Of a stretch of DNA of 64,000 bases, positions 1-7,996 are shown piece after piece. This DNA is from JAUIIK01 sp963709995 (lineage in GTDB: Bacteria > Chloroflexota > Chloroflexia > Thermomicrobiales > CFX8). The position numbers and the translations under genes were made by a program. The stretch lies in NCBI GenBank assembly GCA_963709995.1, contig CAVPYN010000014.1, forward strand, positions 173,288 to 237,287, read 5' to 3'. The notes beneath the pieces are model-generated. The model was given only the letters and a program-made list of their open reading frames with translations. It was not told the origin of the DNA and made no database searches. Every line of letters starts with the position of its first letter. The stretch's first letter is position 1.

Positions 1-1221
1 TGCAACCAGCGCCCAGAGGGGCGTCTCCGCTGAATCGTGGTCGTTCATGAAGCCATGCCCGGCGTCGGGGTAGATCTTGATGTCGTGGTCCACCTGGTTC
101 ACGGTCAAGGCGTCTTCCAGCCGTTTGGGATCCTGAGCCAGGGTGCGGTCTTTCCCGCCGTAGCTTGCGACGACCGGGCAGGAATTCTCCAGCAGGCTCA
201 GGGCATCTTCTGGAACTCCACCGTAATTGACGCTCGAGGCCGCATAGCCGTGGTCCGATGCGAGCAAAACGGCGAACCCGCCGCCCAGGCAAAAGCCGAT
301 AACGCCGACCTTGCCGCTGCAATCATTCCGCCTGGCCAGCCATGACTGGAGCTTTGCGAGGTCGGTGAACACCTGGCCTTCCCGGGCAACGGCCTGACGC
401 ATGACTGAAAACAGGCAGCGCGGCCTTCCGCCCCAGTAGTAGAGATCGGGCGCGGCTGCGAGATAGCCCGCGTTGGAGAGCCAGTCTGCCTGGTTCCTCA
501 GATCCGTGGTCATGCCGAGCGCATCGTGGATGACGATGACACCCGGCCACGGCCCCTCAGCTGACGGACTGGCCAGGTAGACAGGCATCTTGCCGCGTTC
601 GGCTTCAAGCTGGATTGTGTTGCTGCGGATCTTCTGGATCTGCTGCCTTGCAGGATCATCCGACCGGCGCATGATCCTGAAGGCCGGATAGTGCTCGGCG
701 ACGGCCGCGATCTCGTCGAGGGATGTATTGGGGTTCAATCCGAAGTAGTAGCGCGCTTCCATCTCGCCGGCTCTGGCGCCGCCCCTTCCGGCTCGCTTGA
801 GATAGGCGTCGATGACAGGCGCGCGTTCCTCGATAGGTATCTCGACGAGCTTGACCGGGAGCGCGGTGTGGCGGCGGATGACCGCCCCTCCTCCAGCCGC
901 CCGGACGTTGCGGACCCAATCTGATTCGCCGGCCAGCGCCACAACATAATGCTGGTCTTCGTGCGAAACGAGCACCAGCGCTACTCGCCGATGCTCACCC
1001 GAGTTGCGTCCTTTGACTTCGAGCATGACGGTAAAGTCCGGATTGAGCCGTAACCAGAAGATGGGACGAACGAGCCGTTGGAAGCGCTGATACCAGGCCG
1101 GTGGCGGCCGGTAGCCGGTACGTTCCGAATAGTCGATAGGCCCCGGAGTTAGCTTGCGCCGGAGGTTCCGGGTGAGATTTGCGACGGCCTGGCGGGACCA
1201 TCCTGCTCGTTCAAGGCGCAT
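1..1221 (-). CDS. Deazaflavin-type nitroreductase domain fused to dienelactone hydrolase (3' end beyond the window)
   Basis: One uninterrupted frame runs leftward off the window edge. Its first about 185 residues resemble the F420H2-dependent nitroreductase (DDN/DUF385) family: an N-terminal WYQRF segment, then HYVVALAGESDWVRNVRAAG and the family-typical ending AAVAEHYPAFRI. Without a stop the frame continues into a dienelactone hydrolase fold: a strand followed by GVIVIHDALGM, the nucleophile elbow GFCLGGGF with the catalytic Cys, the Asp in YGGKDRT and the His in DAGHGFMN. The active-site triad is therefore complete. I chose ATG at 1221 because a GGAG lies about 8 bases upstream; an earlier ATG at 1236 has no visible ribosome site. 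The family role of the first domain is flavin/F420 redox or F420 binding; the second hydrolyses lactone or ester substrates. The substrate is unknown. The C-terminus is cut by the window. Confidence 0.8.
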   Translation of the reverse strand, partial: MRLERAGWSRQAVANLTRNLRRKLTPGPIDYSERTGYRPPPAWYQRFQRLVRPIFWLRLNPDFTVMLEVKGRNSGEHRRVALVLVSHEDQHYVVALAGESDWVRNVRAAGGGAVIRRHTALPVKLVEIPIEERAPVIDAYLKRAGRGGARAGEMEARYYFGLNPNTSLDEIAAVAEHYPAFRIMRRSDDPARQQIQKIRSNTIQLEAERGKMPVYLASPSAEGPWPGVIVIHDALGMTTDLRNQADWLSNAGYLAAAPDLYYWGGRPRCLFSVMRQAVAREGQVFTDLAKLQSWLARRNDCSGKVGVIGFCLGGGFAVLLASDHGYAASSVNYGGVPEDALSLLENSCPVVASYGGKDRTLAQDPKRLEDALTVNQVDHDIKIYPDAGHGFMNDHDSAETPLWALVA

Positions 1222-1236
1222 ATTGGAAATCTCCAT

Positions 1237-1654
1237 GTGGGTGCCGTGTGCAATATGATGCCATCATAGCCTGCGTTTCCGCACACGATGCATGGGGCAG
1301 GGGTGCTATGACGTCACGCTGTATCTTCCTGTAACGTAACGGCCGCTGCCGCGGTCGCTCGAATATCGGCTTGGTGACGTTCTCACAATGCATTAGCGCG
1401 AGCCAGGGCTTGCGTGCTGATTTCCAATTGACCCTATCGGCTATCCTTAAGTAACAGGAAACGCTCGCGTCGTGATCGCTCGCCGGTTGATCGTCTATCA
1501 GCAGGGTTCAAGAGATGTGACGCGGCGTACCTGGGGCGAAGACGATATCACTTACCGCTCCGCGATTTTCCACCCTTGAACAGGACCGGGGCGCAGCGAG
1601 TGGCGCCGGGAACCGCAGCCGACTATCGATTTGTAGCCAGGACTGTAGCGACCA
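1237..1654. other. Intergenic region between divergent genes, about 420 bp
   Basis: This stretch separates the leftward hydrolase fusion from the rightward antiporter, so it should hold divergent promoters. I see a perfect TGACGTCA palindrome near 1308-1315 but no convincing promoter pair, RNA gene or conserved ORF. The short frames here lack family signatures. Confidence 0.4.
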
Positions 1655-3400
1655 GTGCCTCATGAAACCGACATCATCGCAACACTGGCGGTTGCTGTCG
1701 TCGCTGGCGCGATTGGCGGGCACATCGCGGCTTTCCTGCGGATGCCGCCGATTCTCGGGTTCCTGCTGGCAGGTGTTGCCGTTGGGCCCTTCACTCCCGG
1801 TCCAACGGCAGATTCCTCGGTGGCGGCTCAACTGGCTGAATTCGGCATCATCCTGTTGATGTTCGGTGTTGGCATCCACTTTTCTTTGCGTGACCTGCTC
1901 TCAGTCCTGCGAATCGTTTTGCCCGCGTCGTTGTCAGGGACGGTGATCATCACCGTTCTGGTTGCCGGTCTGATGAGCATTGCCGGCTGGGGGCTTGGCA
2001 CGGGCTTGCTGATGGGCCTCGCGGTCTCGATTGCCAGCACGGTGATCGTTGTCCATGCGTTCGAACGGCGTGGCGAGCTGGATTCGCTGCATGGCCGGGT
2101 GGCGGTGGGTTGGCTGGTCATGGAAGACCTGCTGACCGTTCTTGTCCTGATCCTTGTACCGCTCCTGGCGACGTCGGCGGGTGACCAGTCAATGCTGACG
2201 ATTGGCGAGGCGCTCGGTCTGGGGATATTGAAGGTTGTGTTGCTGTCAGTTGGGATGATCGTGATTGGCGCACGGGTTGTCCCCCAGCTCCTGCTGATGA
2301 CAGCGCGTCTGAACTCGCGTGAGCTACGCCTGGTGACGGTCCTGGCACTTGCGCTGGGCATCGGCTACGGCGCGGCGCTGTTCTTCGATGTCTCCTTCGC
2401 GCTGGGCGCATTTCTAGCGGGGCTGGTTGTCAGTGAAGCGGAAGTCAGTCATCAGGCCGCGGCAGATGCGTTGCCCCTCCAGGATGCCTTCGCGGTGCTC
2501 TTCTTTGTGTCGGTTGGGATGCTGTTCGATCCCCGTTTCCTGATCGAAGAGCCGCTGCTGGTGATCGCCATCGTGCTGCTGATTGTCATTGTCAAGCCGG
2601 TCGTTACCCAGGTTCTGCTCTCGGCATTGCACTTCCCGGATCGCCCCGGCCTGCTGATCTCGGCTAGCCGGGCACAGATCGGCGAGTTTTCGTTCATTCT
2701 CGGGACACTGGGACTTGCCGAAGGGATCTTTAACGACGATCAGGCCAACCTGATCCTGGCGGGCGCAATCATCTCGATTCTTCTCAGCCCGCTGATGTTT
2801 GCCAGCGCCAGCCGGATTTCGATGCGGGTGACCGGTCCGCTGCCCCTGCGTTTGCCGATCCGTCCGTTTCACATCGAGCCGGTGCTGAAGGAAGGGTTGA
2901 GCGGTCATGTGATCATCATTGGCGGCGGTCGGGTTGGCAGCCTGATTATCCAGGAAATGCTGGAACTGGAGATTCCAGTGCTCGTTGTCGATTATCATCG
3001 CGAGATCATCGAAAATCTACGGGCATCCGGTGTTCCGGCTATCTATGGCGACGCCGCGAACCCGCTGCTGCTGCGCTATCTGGATATCGAACATGCGCGT
3101 GTCTTCGTCATCGCCATCGCGGATGAAATAGCTGCCCGGCTGTCGGTCGAGCGGGTGCACGGGATCAGGCCGGACCTGCCGTTGGTCGTCCGGACGCATA
3201 CCGAGCACGAGCGCGCCTATCTCGACAACCTGCCATATACCGAAGCCGTGATGGCGGAGCGTGAGCTAGCCGTCGAGATGACCAGTTTTGCCCTGCGCCA
3301 GTTCGGGCTGTCACTCGGCGACCTCGATGCCGTTGAACAGGATCTCCGCTCCCGCACCGAGGAAGAGACGGTCATTGCTGCGATCATTGAGGATGCCTGA
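1655..3400 (+). CDS. CPA2 family K+/H+ antiporter with TrkA-N domain (KefB/YbaL-like)
   Basis: Predicted inner-membrane monovalent cation:proton antiporter of 581 residues. The first about 385 residues form a polytopic Na+/H+ exchanger fold of roughly 12 helices, beginning with the YbaL-like MPHETDIIATL and including the FLAGLVVSEAE and QIGEFSFILG segments typical of the family. From about residue 415 a Rossmann TrkA-N (RCK) domain starts with HVIIIGGGRVGSL and carries an acidic residue at the end of the second strand (VLVVDYH), as expected for NAD(H)-gated regulation. The GTG start is chosen because homologues begin the same way; the ribosome site is weak. No TrkA-C domain is evident. The gene stands alone, with the convergent HAD gene ending downstream. 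Role by family: K+ efflux or pH homeostasis. Confidence 0.9.
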   Translation: MPHETDIIATLAVAVVAGAIGGHIAAFLRMPPILGFLLAGVAVGPFTPGPTADSSVAAQLAEFGIILLMFGVGIHFSLRDLLSVLRIVLPASLSGTVIITVLVAGLMSIAGWGLGTGLLMGLAVSIASTVIVVHAFERRGELDSLHGRVAVGWLVMEDLLTVLVLILVPLLATSAGDQSMLTIGEALGLGILKVVLLSVGMIVIGARVVPQLLLMTARLNSRELRLVTVLALALGIGYGAALFFDVSFALGAFLAGLVVSEAEVSHQAAADALPLQDAFAVLFFVSVGMLFDPRFLIEEPLLVIAIVLLIVIVKPVVTQVLLSALHFPDRPGLLISASRAQIGEFSFILGTLGLAEGIFNDDQANLILAGAIISILLSPLMFASASRISMRVTGPLPLRLPIRPFHIEPVLKEGLSGHVIIIGGGRVGSLIIQEMLELEIPVLVVDYHREIIENLRASGVPAIYGDAANPLLLRYLDIEHARVFVIAIADEIAARLSVERVHGIRPDLPLVVRTHTEHERAYLDNLPYTEAVMAERELAVEMTSFALRQFGLSLGDLDAVEQDLRSRTEEETVIAAIIEDA

Positions 3401-3534
3401 GACAGAGAGCTACCCCAGACCCATGCGCCGAATCGTTTCTACGGGTTGGACACCAGGATATTGTCGTGACTTGTGGACGATGCGGAGAGGCGCTTTCTCA
3501 AATCCACTCACATGGCAGGTATCTCACGCAGGGA

Positions 3535-4272
3535 CTAACAATCGAGCAGGCCGGCAAGCTCGAGGAAATCGGAGGCGAAGATGTCCCAGTCGCCGGTTGG
3601 TCCGAGGTCGGTTGTCTGTCCGGGACCGTGCTCGGTTGGACGGAGTACGAAGGCTGTCCGGAAGCCGCAGGCGGCCGCGGCAATCAGATCGCCGTTGTGG
3701 GCCGCGACCATCATGCACTCACCAGAGGCGAGATCGAGCGCCCGGGCAGTCGCTAGGTATGCCTCTGGCTCAGGCTTGTAGGCGCGGGCGAACTCAGCCC
3801 CGAGAATGACATCCCAGGGCAGACCGGCTCTTTTCGCCATATTCACCATCAGGGCGACGTTGCCGTTGGAGAGGGTTGCCAGGGTATAGCGCTGTTTCAG
3901 GCGATTGAGCCCTTCGACGACATCCGGCCAGGGGTCGAGGCGATGCCAGGCGCGATTGAAGTGGTCGATCTCGGCTTCGGTTAGATCGCTGATGTCGTAG
4001 CGTGCAAGAAGGTAATCGAGACTCTCCCGGTGAAGGTCGTCGAGAATAGTCCATGGGCGTTCGCCATCCCGTACCTTCGCCATTGAGGGCTGGTAGAGGC
4101 CGCGCCAGTCATCAGCGAACTGCTCCCAATCAATCGAGATGCCTCTGGCAGCGCCCATCTCTCGTCCCTCGCGAGCGATGCTCGTTCTCCAGTCGACAAC
4201 CGTGCCAAAGACATCGAAGGCCAGCGCCTTGATCGGCTGCCTGCCTAGGATGAGAACTCCTTCCGAGGTCAT
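3535..4272 (-). CDS. HAD superfamily hydrolase, type II 2-haloacid dehalogenase-like
   Basis: A 245-residue protein with the haloacid dehalogenase motifs in order: the nucleophile Asp in AFDVFGTVVDW (about residue 20), the Ser of motif II in LATLSNGN, the motif III Lys region in ARAYKPEPEAY, and acidic/Asn residues of motif IV in AAHNGDLIAAAACG. This is the layout of the type II (L-2-haloacid dehalogenase) subfamily; the substrate could be a 2-haloacid or a phosphoester. Its ATG overlaps the stop of the upstream SDR gene in an ATGA, so the two are translationally coupled. A second HAD type II gene lies at 17.4 kb. Confidence 0.85.
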   Translation of the reverse strand: MTSEGVLILGRQPIKALAFDVFGTVVDWRTSIAREGREMGAARGISIDWEQFADDWRGLYQPSMAKVRDGERPWTILDDLHRESLDYLLARYDISDLTEAEIDHFNRAWHRLDPWPDVVEGLNRLKQRYTLATLSNGNVALMVNMAKRAGLPWDVILGAEFARAYKPEPEAYLATARALDLASGECMMVAAHNGDLIAAAACGFRTAFVLRPTEHGPGQTTDLGPTGDWDIFASDFLELAGLLDC

Positions 4273-4883
4273 GCCGGCGGGCGTTCGGACAGAAACTGGG
4301 TCAGGTCCTGTTGCTCGAGCGGTCCCTCAACCGAGAGCTTGCCAGCAGAGTAGCCGCCATCTACGTAGAGGGTTTGGCCGGTGATGAAGCGCGCTTGATC
4401 TGATGCCATGAAGAGGACGGCGTCGGCGATCTCGTCGGGCGTTCCCAGCCGTCCGAGCGGGACCTGATTGATGAACACCTTCTGATATTCGGGCGACTGA
4501 ACGGCGCGTGAGATGTTGGCGATGTTGGTCAATCCGGGTGAGACGACGTTGGAAGTGATTCCATGTTTGCCAAGTTCCAGAGCCATGACGCGGGCAAGCT
4601 GGATTTCAGCTGCCTTGGATGCGGCGTGCGGAGCTGACCGCGGGCGGGCGTTGTTGCCAGCCGTTGAGCCGATCAGGATTATCCGCCCTCCCTCGCCTTG
4701 TTCGATCAACTGGCGCCCGACGGCGCGACTGAGCAAGAACGCGCCGCGCAACTGAACGTCGACCTGCAGATCCCAATCTTCGTCTGAAAGGTCGACGACC
4801 TCTTTGTGCACCCCGGCTCCAGCGCCATGTACCAGGATATCGACCCGGCCAAACCGGCTGATCGCGTCATCATCATCGCTCAT
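4269..4883 (-). CDS. Short-chain dehydrogenase/reductase lacking its N-terminal cofactor-binding part
   Basis: A 204-residue SDR fragment. It begins just before the strand-4 motif (DILVHGAGAGV, equivalent to NNAG) and then has the catalytic Ser (IILIGSTAG), a catalytic region with HAASKAAE where the canonical YxxxK Tyr is replaced by His, the PG motif in SNVVSPGLTN, and the family C-terminus GQTLYVDGGYS. Classical SDRs are about 250 residues and start with TGxxxGxG about 75 residues earlier; no such motif exists upstream, where the frame meets a stop within about 90 bases. It is therefore 5'-truncated and probably inactive, with both the dinucleotide-binding turn and the Tyr lost. It is coupled to the HAD gene downstream. 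Confidence 0.75.
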   Translation of the reverse strand: MSDDDDAISRFGRVDILVHGAGAGVHKEVVDLSDEDWDLQVDVQLRGAFLLSRAVGRQLIEQGEGGRIILIGSTAGNNARPRSAPHAASKAAEIQLARVMALELGKHGITSNVVSPGLTNIANISRAVQSPEYQKVFINQVPLGRLGTPDEIADAVLFMASDQARFITGQTLYVDGGYSAGKLSVEGPLEQQDLTQFLSERPPA

Positions 4884-5085
4884 TCTTGACTGCGCCGCCC
4901 CGCTCGAAAGCGTCGACCTATTCCAAAGAATGCGACTGCAGAGTATTTCAACTGATTCCTAATGTCAAGCGAGTGGCTAGGATTCGATATCATCCTTCTC
5001 AAGCCATAGAGTTTGATACAAGATCACCGCATAATAGAACCTTGTATACTAATGCCAGCTTAGTACATAGTGGATCATCCGAACA
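4884..5085. other. AT-rich filler between two truncated genes
   Basis: About 200 bases that are visibly richer in A and T than the flanks. They lie exactly between the missing 5' end of the SDR and the missing 3' end of the Gfo/Idh gene. A 7-bp inverted repeat (ATACAAG 5016-5022, CTTGTAT 5041-5047) is present. No transposase or coding signature is seen. I read it as a deletion/insertion scar. Confidence 0.45.
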
Positions 5086-5730
5086 TGCGTAGATATCGCC
5101 GTCGTCGAGGTTCATGCGTGTCATCATGCCCGTGTCGCCAGCCATGCGCTCCGGGACGAAATTGCGCATCGTGCCGACGACGCGGGTGTAGTCGGAATCT
5201 ACCCACCAGTGTCCGATATCGATGACCGGCGCCCCGTAGCCTTCCAGGGATGAGGTCTGGATCACCGACTGATCGCCTTCGGGCGCGCCCATGCGGCGCG
5301 GCGCGTTGGGATCGAGCCACTGGGAGTTCTGTTCGTAGCCGTTATAGATGAAGGGTGTACCGACGAAGCCTTCGTCGATCATCGACTTGGCATAGCGTAC
5401 GCCGGGGCTGTAGCGGAAGGTGAAGCCCAGCTTCGTCTTCAAGCCCTTGCTGCTGGCCAGATCGGCAGCGGCCCGGGTCTGGCGGTAGTCGCGATGGACC
5501 GGCTTCTCGCACAGCACATGTTTGCCACCCTCAAGGGCAGCCCAGGACAGGTCGAAGTGCGTCTGTCCCGAGGTCACGACATCGACGATGTCGGCCAAAG
5601 TGGTCAGGGCGTTCGAGCATATCCCGCGGTCTTCACTGCTTGAAACTGCGGGGGGAGAGCGCATCATTGTGGACCGGTTTTGCCTCATCTGAACCTCGCC
5701 CTGGCTTCTTCCCAGGTTGAGATCGGCCAA
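4999..5730 (-). pseudogene. Gfo/Idh/MocA-type oxidoreductase fragment, truncated at both ends
   Basis: The middle of this frame is clearly a Gfo/Idh/MocA oxidoreductase: the family signature KHVLCEKPV (normally EKP after the Rossmann domain), then TRAAADLASSKGLKTKLGFTFRY and a GHWWVDSDYTRVVGT segment typical of sugar-type dehydrogenases. The N-terminal GxGxxG dinucleotide-binding part is missing, replaced by a non-homologous tail. Homology also stops after NLDDGDIYA, with the last about 30 codons coming from AT-rich filler. Full members are about 350-400 residues. It is best read as a non-functional remnant of a sugar or inositol dehydrogenase that once sat in the same operon as the SDR and HAD genes. 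Confidence 0.7.
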
Positions 5731-5785
5731 GGCAGGTTGACAGATTCTTCAGATGGTGACGAGAACTCGAGCGAATATCTGAGGT

Positions 5786-5956
5786 CTATACATCGTCCGG
5801 CTGGGGAAGATCGGAATCGTCTTCGGGGTCGTGGCCGCCACGGATGCGGGTGAGGGCCCAGACAAAGCCTGCCAGCCCGAAAGTGATCAGGAAGGTGATC
5901 AGGAACTCGTCCCAGGTAAACTTGCCGCTGTGGAGCAGGAGCAGCATTTGTCGCAT
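5786..5956 (-). CDS. Small membrane protein, 56 residues
   Basis: Starts two bases after the stop of the upstream membrane-protein gene, on the same strand, so it is almost certainly co-translated. The sequence has one hydrophobic helix (about residues 18-36, FLITFLITFGLAGFVWAL), a basic RIRGGH turn and a very acidic C-terminal tail rich in Asp and Pro. That charge layout predicts an N-out/C-in single-span protein. No family recognised. Its tight coupling suggests a subunit or partner of the 172-residue protein. Confidence 0.6.
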   Translation of the reverse strand: MRQMLLLLHSGKFTWDEFLITFLITFGLAGFVWALTRIRGGHDPEDDSDLPQPDDV

Positions 5957-5957
5957 A

Positions 5958-6476
5958 TCACTGTGCCAGATCTTCTCTCAGGAACTCGGCAACACGTCGC
6001 TCGCGCATGGCGACGAAGAACTTCCTCATCGTATCGTAAATGACCGGCAACTCGAGATAGTCGATCATGATTGCAAACCAGGCGGCCCAGGCCGGCAGGC
6101 TGGATACCGCCGCTTCACCGGTGAACTCGTTGACGACGAACTCGTCGGTAATCCAGAAGATATGCAGCCACTGGGAATTCAGAAAGATCAGGAAGATGAC
6201 CGGTTTCCAGGCGAATCCCTTGCGCAAATCGTTGATGTAGACCAATGAGACGCTGATCAGCGCCGGGATCTCGGTGTAATCGACGAGCAGGATGAAGTAG
6301 TAGACAAGCCCGTCAGGATTGAAATAGCTGACGTCGAAGAGTCGCATGAAGACGACATCGACGGTGAGCCAGTAGAGATGTATGAGCTGGAGCAGGAACA
6401 ACCCCGCCGCGACGGTGATGTTGATCAGATAGTTGCGCTCGTACCAATCGAAGAAATTTCTCCAGAGATCCCGCAC
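5958..6476 (-). CDS. Four-helix integral membrane protein of unknown function
   Basis: A 172-residue protein with about four transmembrane helices (around residues 17-38, 55-80, 92-112 and 125-145) and many aromatic and acidic residues within or next to the helices (for example WLHIFWITDEFV and DYLELPVIYD). GTG at 6476 is chosen because GGAG lies 8 bases upstream. A Fur-like palindrome stands about 55 bases upstream of the start, so metal-dependent control is plausible. Not assigned to a named family. A neighbouring frame opens at ATG 6528 but does not continue into the same protein without a frameshift. Confidence 0.65.
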   Translation of the reverse strand: MRDLWRNFFDWYERNYLINITVAAGLFLLQLIHLYWLTVDVVFMRLFDVSYFNPDGLVYYFILLVDYTEIPALISVSLVYINDLRKGFAWKPVIFLIFLNSQWLHIFWITDEFVVNEFTGEAAVSSLPAWAAWFAIMIDYLELPVIYDTMRKFFVAMRERRVAEFLREDLAQ

Positions 6477-6530
6477 GTATCAGCTCCAGATTTTCGACGA
6501 AACTGGCCACACCCATCAAGAACGACATTC

Positions 6531-6553
6531 ATTCTCACCTGAGAATCATTATC
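6531..6553. promoter_or_regulatory. Fur-like palindromic operator candidate
   Basis: ATTCTCA and TGAGAAT form a perfect 7-bp inverted repeat with a 2-bp centre (6531-6546), continued by CATTATC. The 19 bases 6535-6553 match about 13 positions of the E. coli Fur box. It lies just upstream of the leftward membrane-protein pair. Regulation by iron or manganese is inferred only from this similarity. Confidence 0.4.
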
Positions 6554-6653
6554 GTCGATCGTCGTCGACTTCTGCAACACGAGTCAAACACGCTCTTGAT
6601 CGGAAATGTGGAAGGCCTCCAGAAACCCGCCTGTCGCCTGTCGATCGCTGGAG

Positions 6654-7706
6654 CTAGCGCGGAAGCCGCTCCCCGACCGGCAGCAGCGCCGGGAATGGCT
6701 GGTGAGGCTCGGTTTGATACCAGTAAGCGGTGCTTGAGATGTCATCGCTTCGCCGGTTGGCGTGACCGTGCTCGATCGTTACCCGGATCGATTCGCGAAA
6801 ACGTACAGGATCTTCGATGTGGTAGCGGTAGAGGCTGATCTTGCCCGACCAGTTCGGGCCACCGGGCAGGATAATCCCATGGTAAGGGCCGTTGTACTCC
6901 TGGGTCGGGCACCAGGCTGTGCCAAAGTAATCCTCGGTGCCGGTGCCGTGTAGCGAGGGGGGCCAGGATTCTCCATCAATGAAAAACATGTCGTCGCCTT
7001 CGCCGTACCAGTTGAAGACATCGTCCGGCACGTCTCGCAGATTCTCGATATCCAGGTGGCATCCAGCGAAGTGACCCTGCCCGGTCGCTTCGAGAATGAC
7101 GTAGTTCTCCTTCGCGTCGGACGCTTCCGCCCCGCCGACAAGCCATTCACGGTTATCCCAGCCCTCGTCGCTGACACCGGAGGTCGGGTTCACCCTGCGC
7201 CACTGGGCGTGGAAGTGGCCCATGCCTTCGACTTCGTTTGGATCGTCGTACAGCTCGTAGTCGATGTAGTAGTAAACCAGCGCCTCGCCGTTCGACTGGT
7301 TCTCGATCGTCCAGCGCGCCGATCGCCGGAAGGGCATCGGGAAGTAGCAGCTGAACCCGCGCCCGTCCTCCGGGGCCATCTGGAGCGGCAGCGACCAGAA
7401 CGATTTCGTCATGGCATGGCCCATGCCGAAGAAATCGCCGGCCGGGACCTCGATGCTTGGCGAGGATTCCCCATCCCACCAGGCACGCAGGACAAGCTTG
7501 CGAAGGATATGAGGATCCTCGGCGGCGATGGTCATCCAGATGTGGGTGATCTTGCCAGCGCCAGCAATCTTGGCAAGGTTTGCCTGCTCCCCGGGAGCGA
7601 CGTGCAGCCGGTCATCGTTGCCCCCACTCCGGTCATACGACGATGCCCGCAACGAACGAGCATTGACCAGACGAGGCAAACTGGCAAGCGGTCCCGAGCC
7701 CATCAT
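6654..7706 (-). CDS. Glycoside hydrolase family 172 (DUF2961) protein
   Basis: A 350-residue protein with the hallmarks of DUF2961/GH172: SYDRSGGNDD near residue 25, the KITHIWMTIAAEDPHILR strand, the segment VPAGDFFGMGHAMT, CYFPMPFRRSARWTIENQS and the strongly conserved LHGTGTEDYFGTAWCP followed by YHIEDPVRFRESIRVTIEHG. Family members act on fructofuranose/arabinofuranose-type sugars as tandem jelly-roll trimers. It has no signal peptide, so action inside the cell is likely. The ATG is preceded by a GGAG about 8 bases upstream. Substrate here is unknown. Confidence 0.9.
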   Translation of the reverse strand: MMGSGPLASLPRLVNARSLRASSYDRSGGNDDRLHVAPGEQANLAKIAGAGKITHIWMTIAAEDPHILRKLVLRAWWDGESSPSIEVPAGDFFGMGHAMTKSFWSLPLQMAPEDGRGFSCYFPMPFRRSARWTIENQSNGEALVYYYIDYELYDDPNEVEGMGHFHAQWRRVNPTSGVSDEGWDNREWLVGGAEASDAKENYVILEATGQGHFAGCHLDIENLRDVPDDVFNWYGEGDDMFFIDGESWPPSLHGTGTEDYFGTAWCPTQEYNGPYHGIILPGGPNWSGKISLYRYHIEDPVRFRESIRVTIEHGHANRRSDDISSTAYWYQTEPHQPFPALLPVGERLPR

Positions 7707-7771
7707 TCAAGCTCCGTCCTTTCACTTCTCTGGAAGTTCGCATGAAGTGAACATCGCGTTAACGTTGACCT

Positions 7772-7899
7772 CTAAGCTTGCGCCTTGAGCGCCTCGTCCA
7801 TGCGTTCAAGCGCCTGGAGCATTCTGTCGTCGGGTTGGAACAGGGTGAAACGCATGTAGTCGCTCCACTTCTCACCGAAGCCGCTGCCGGGGAGGACCA
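7772..7899 (-). pseudogene. 3' fragment of a class I aminotransferase gene
   Basis: The last about 40 codons of an aminotransferase, ending at a TAG (7774-7772). The encoded peptide (PGSGFGEKWSDYMRF..., then QPDDRMLQALERMDEA) is almost identical to the C-terminus of the intact aminotransferase at 11004-12185, while the DNA differs at several codons and has one extra codon. Similarity stops abruptly at about 7899. It is a relic of a second copy, and it sits on the far side of the FG-GAP gene. Confidence 0.8.
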
Positions 7900-7996
7900 A
7901 TTGCCTCAGGTAAGGATGATCGGCTCAGGGGTTGTTCTCATGCAGTTGACGGTGTGCTCGGATTTCGAAAACTTAGACAAGGCTCCCTGGCCCGGG

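Noticed and set aside
1308..1315. TGACGTCA palindrome as an operator
   Set aside because: Eight bases with no second copy or nearby promoter elements; too weak to annotate.
2414..2998. 194-residue minus-strand ORF inside the antiporter gene
   Set aside because: Antisense shadow of a strongly supported membrane protein; low complexity and Gln/Asp-rich.
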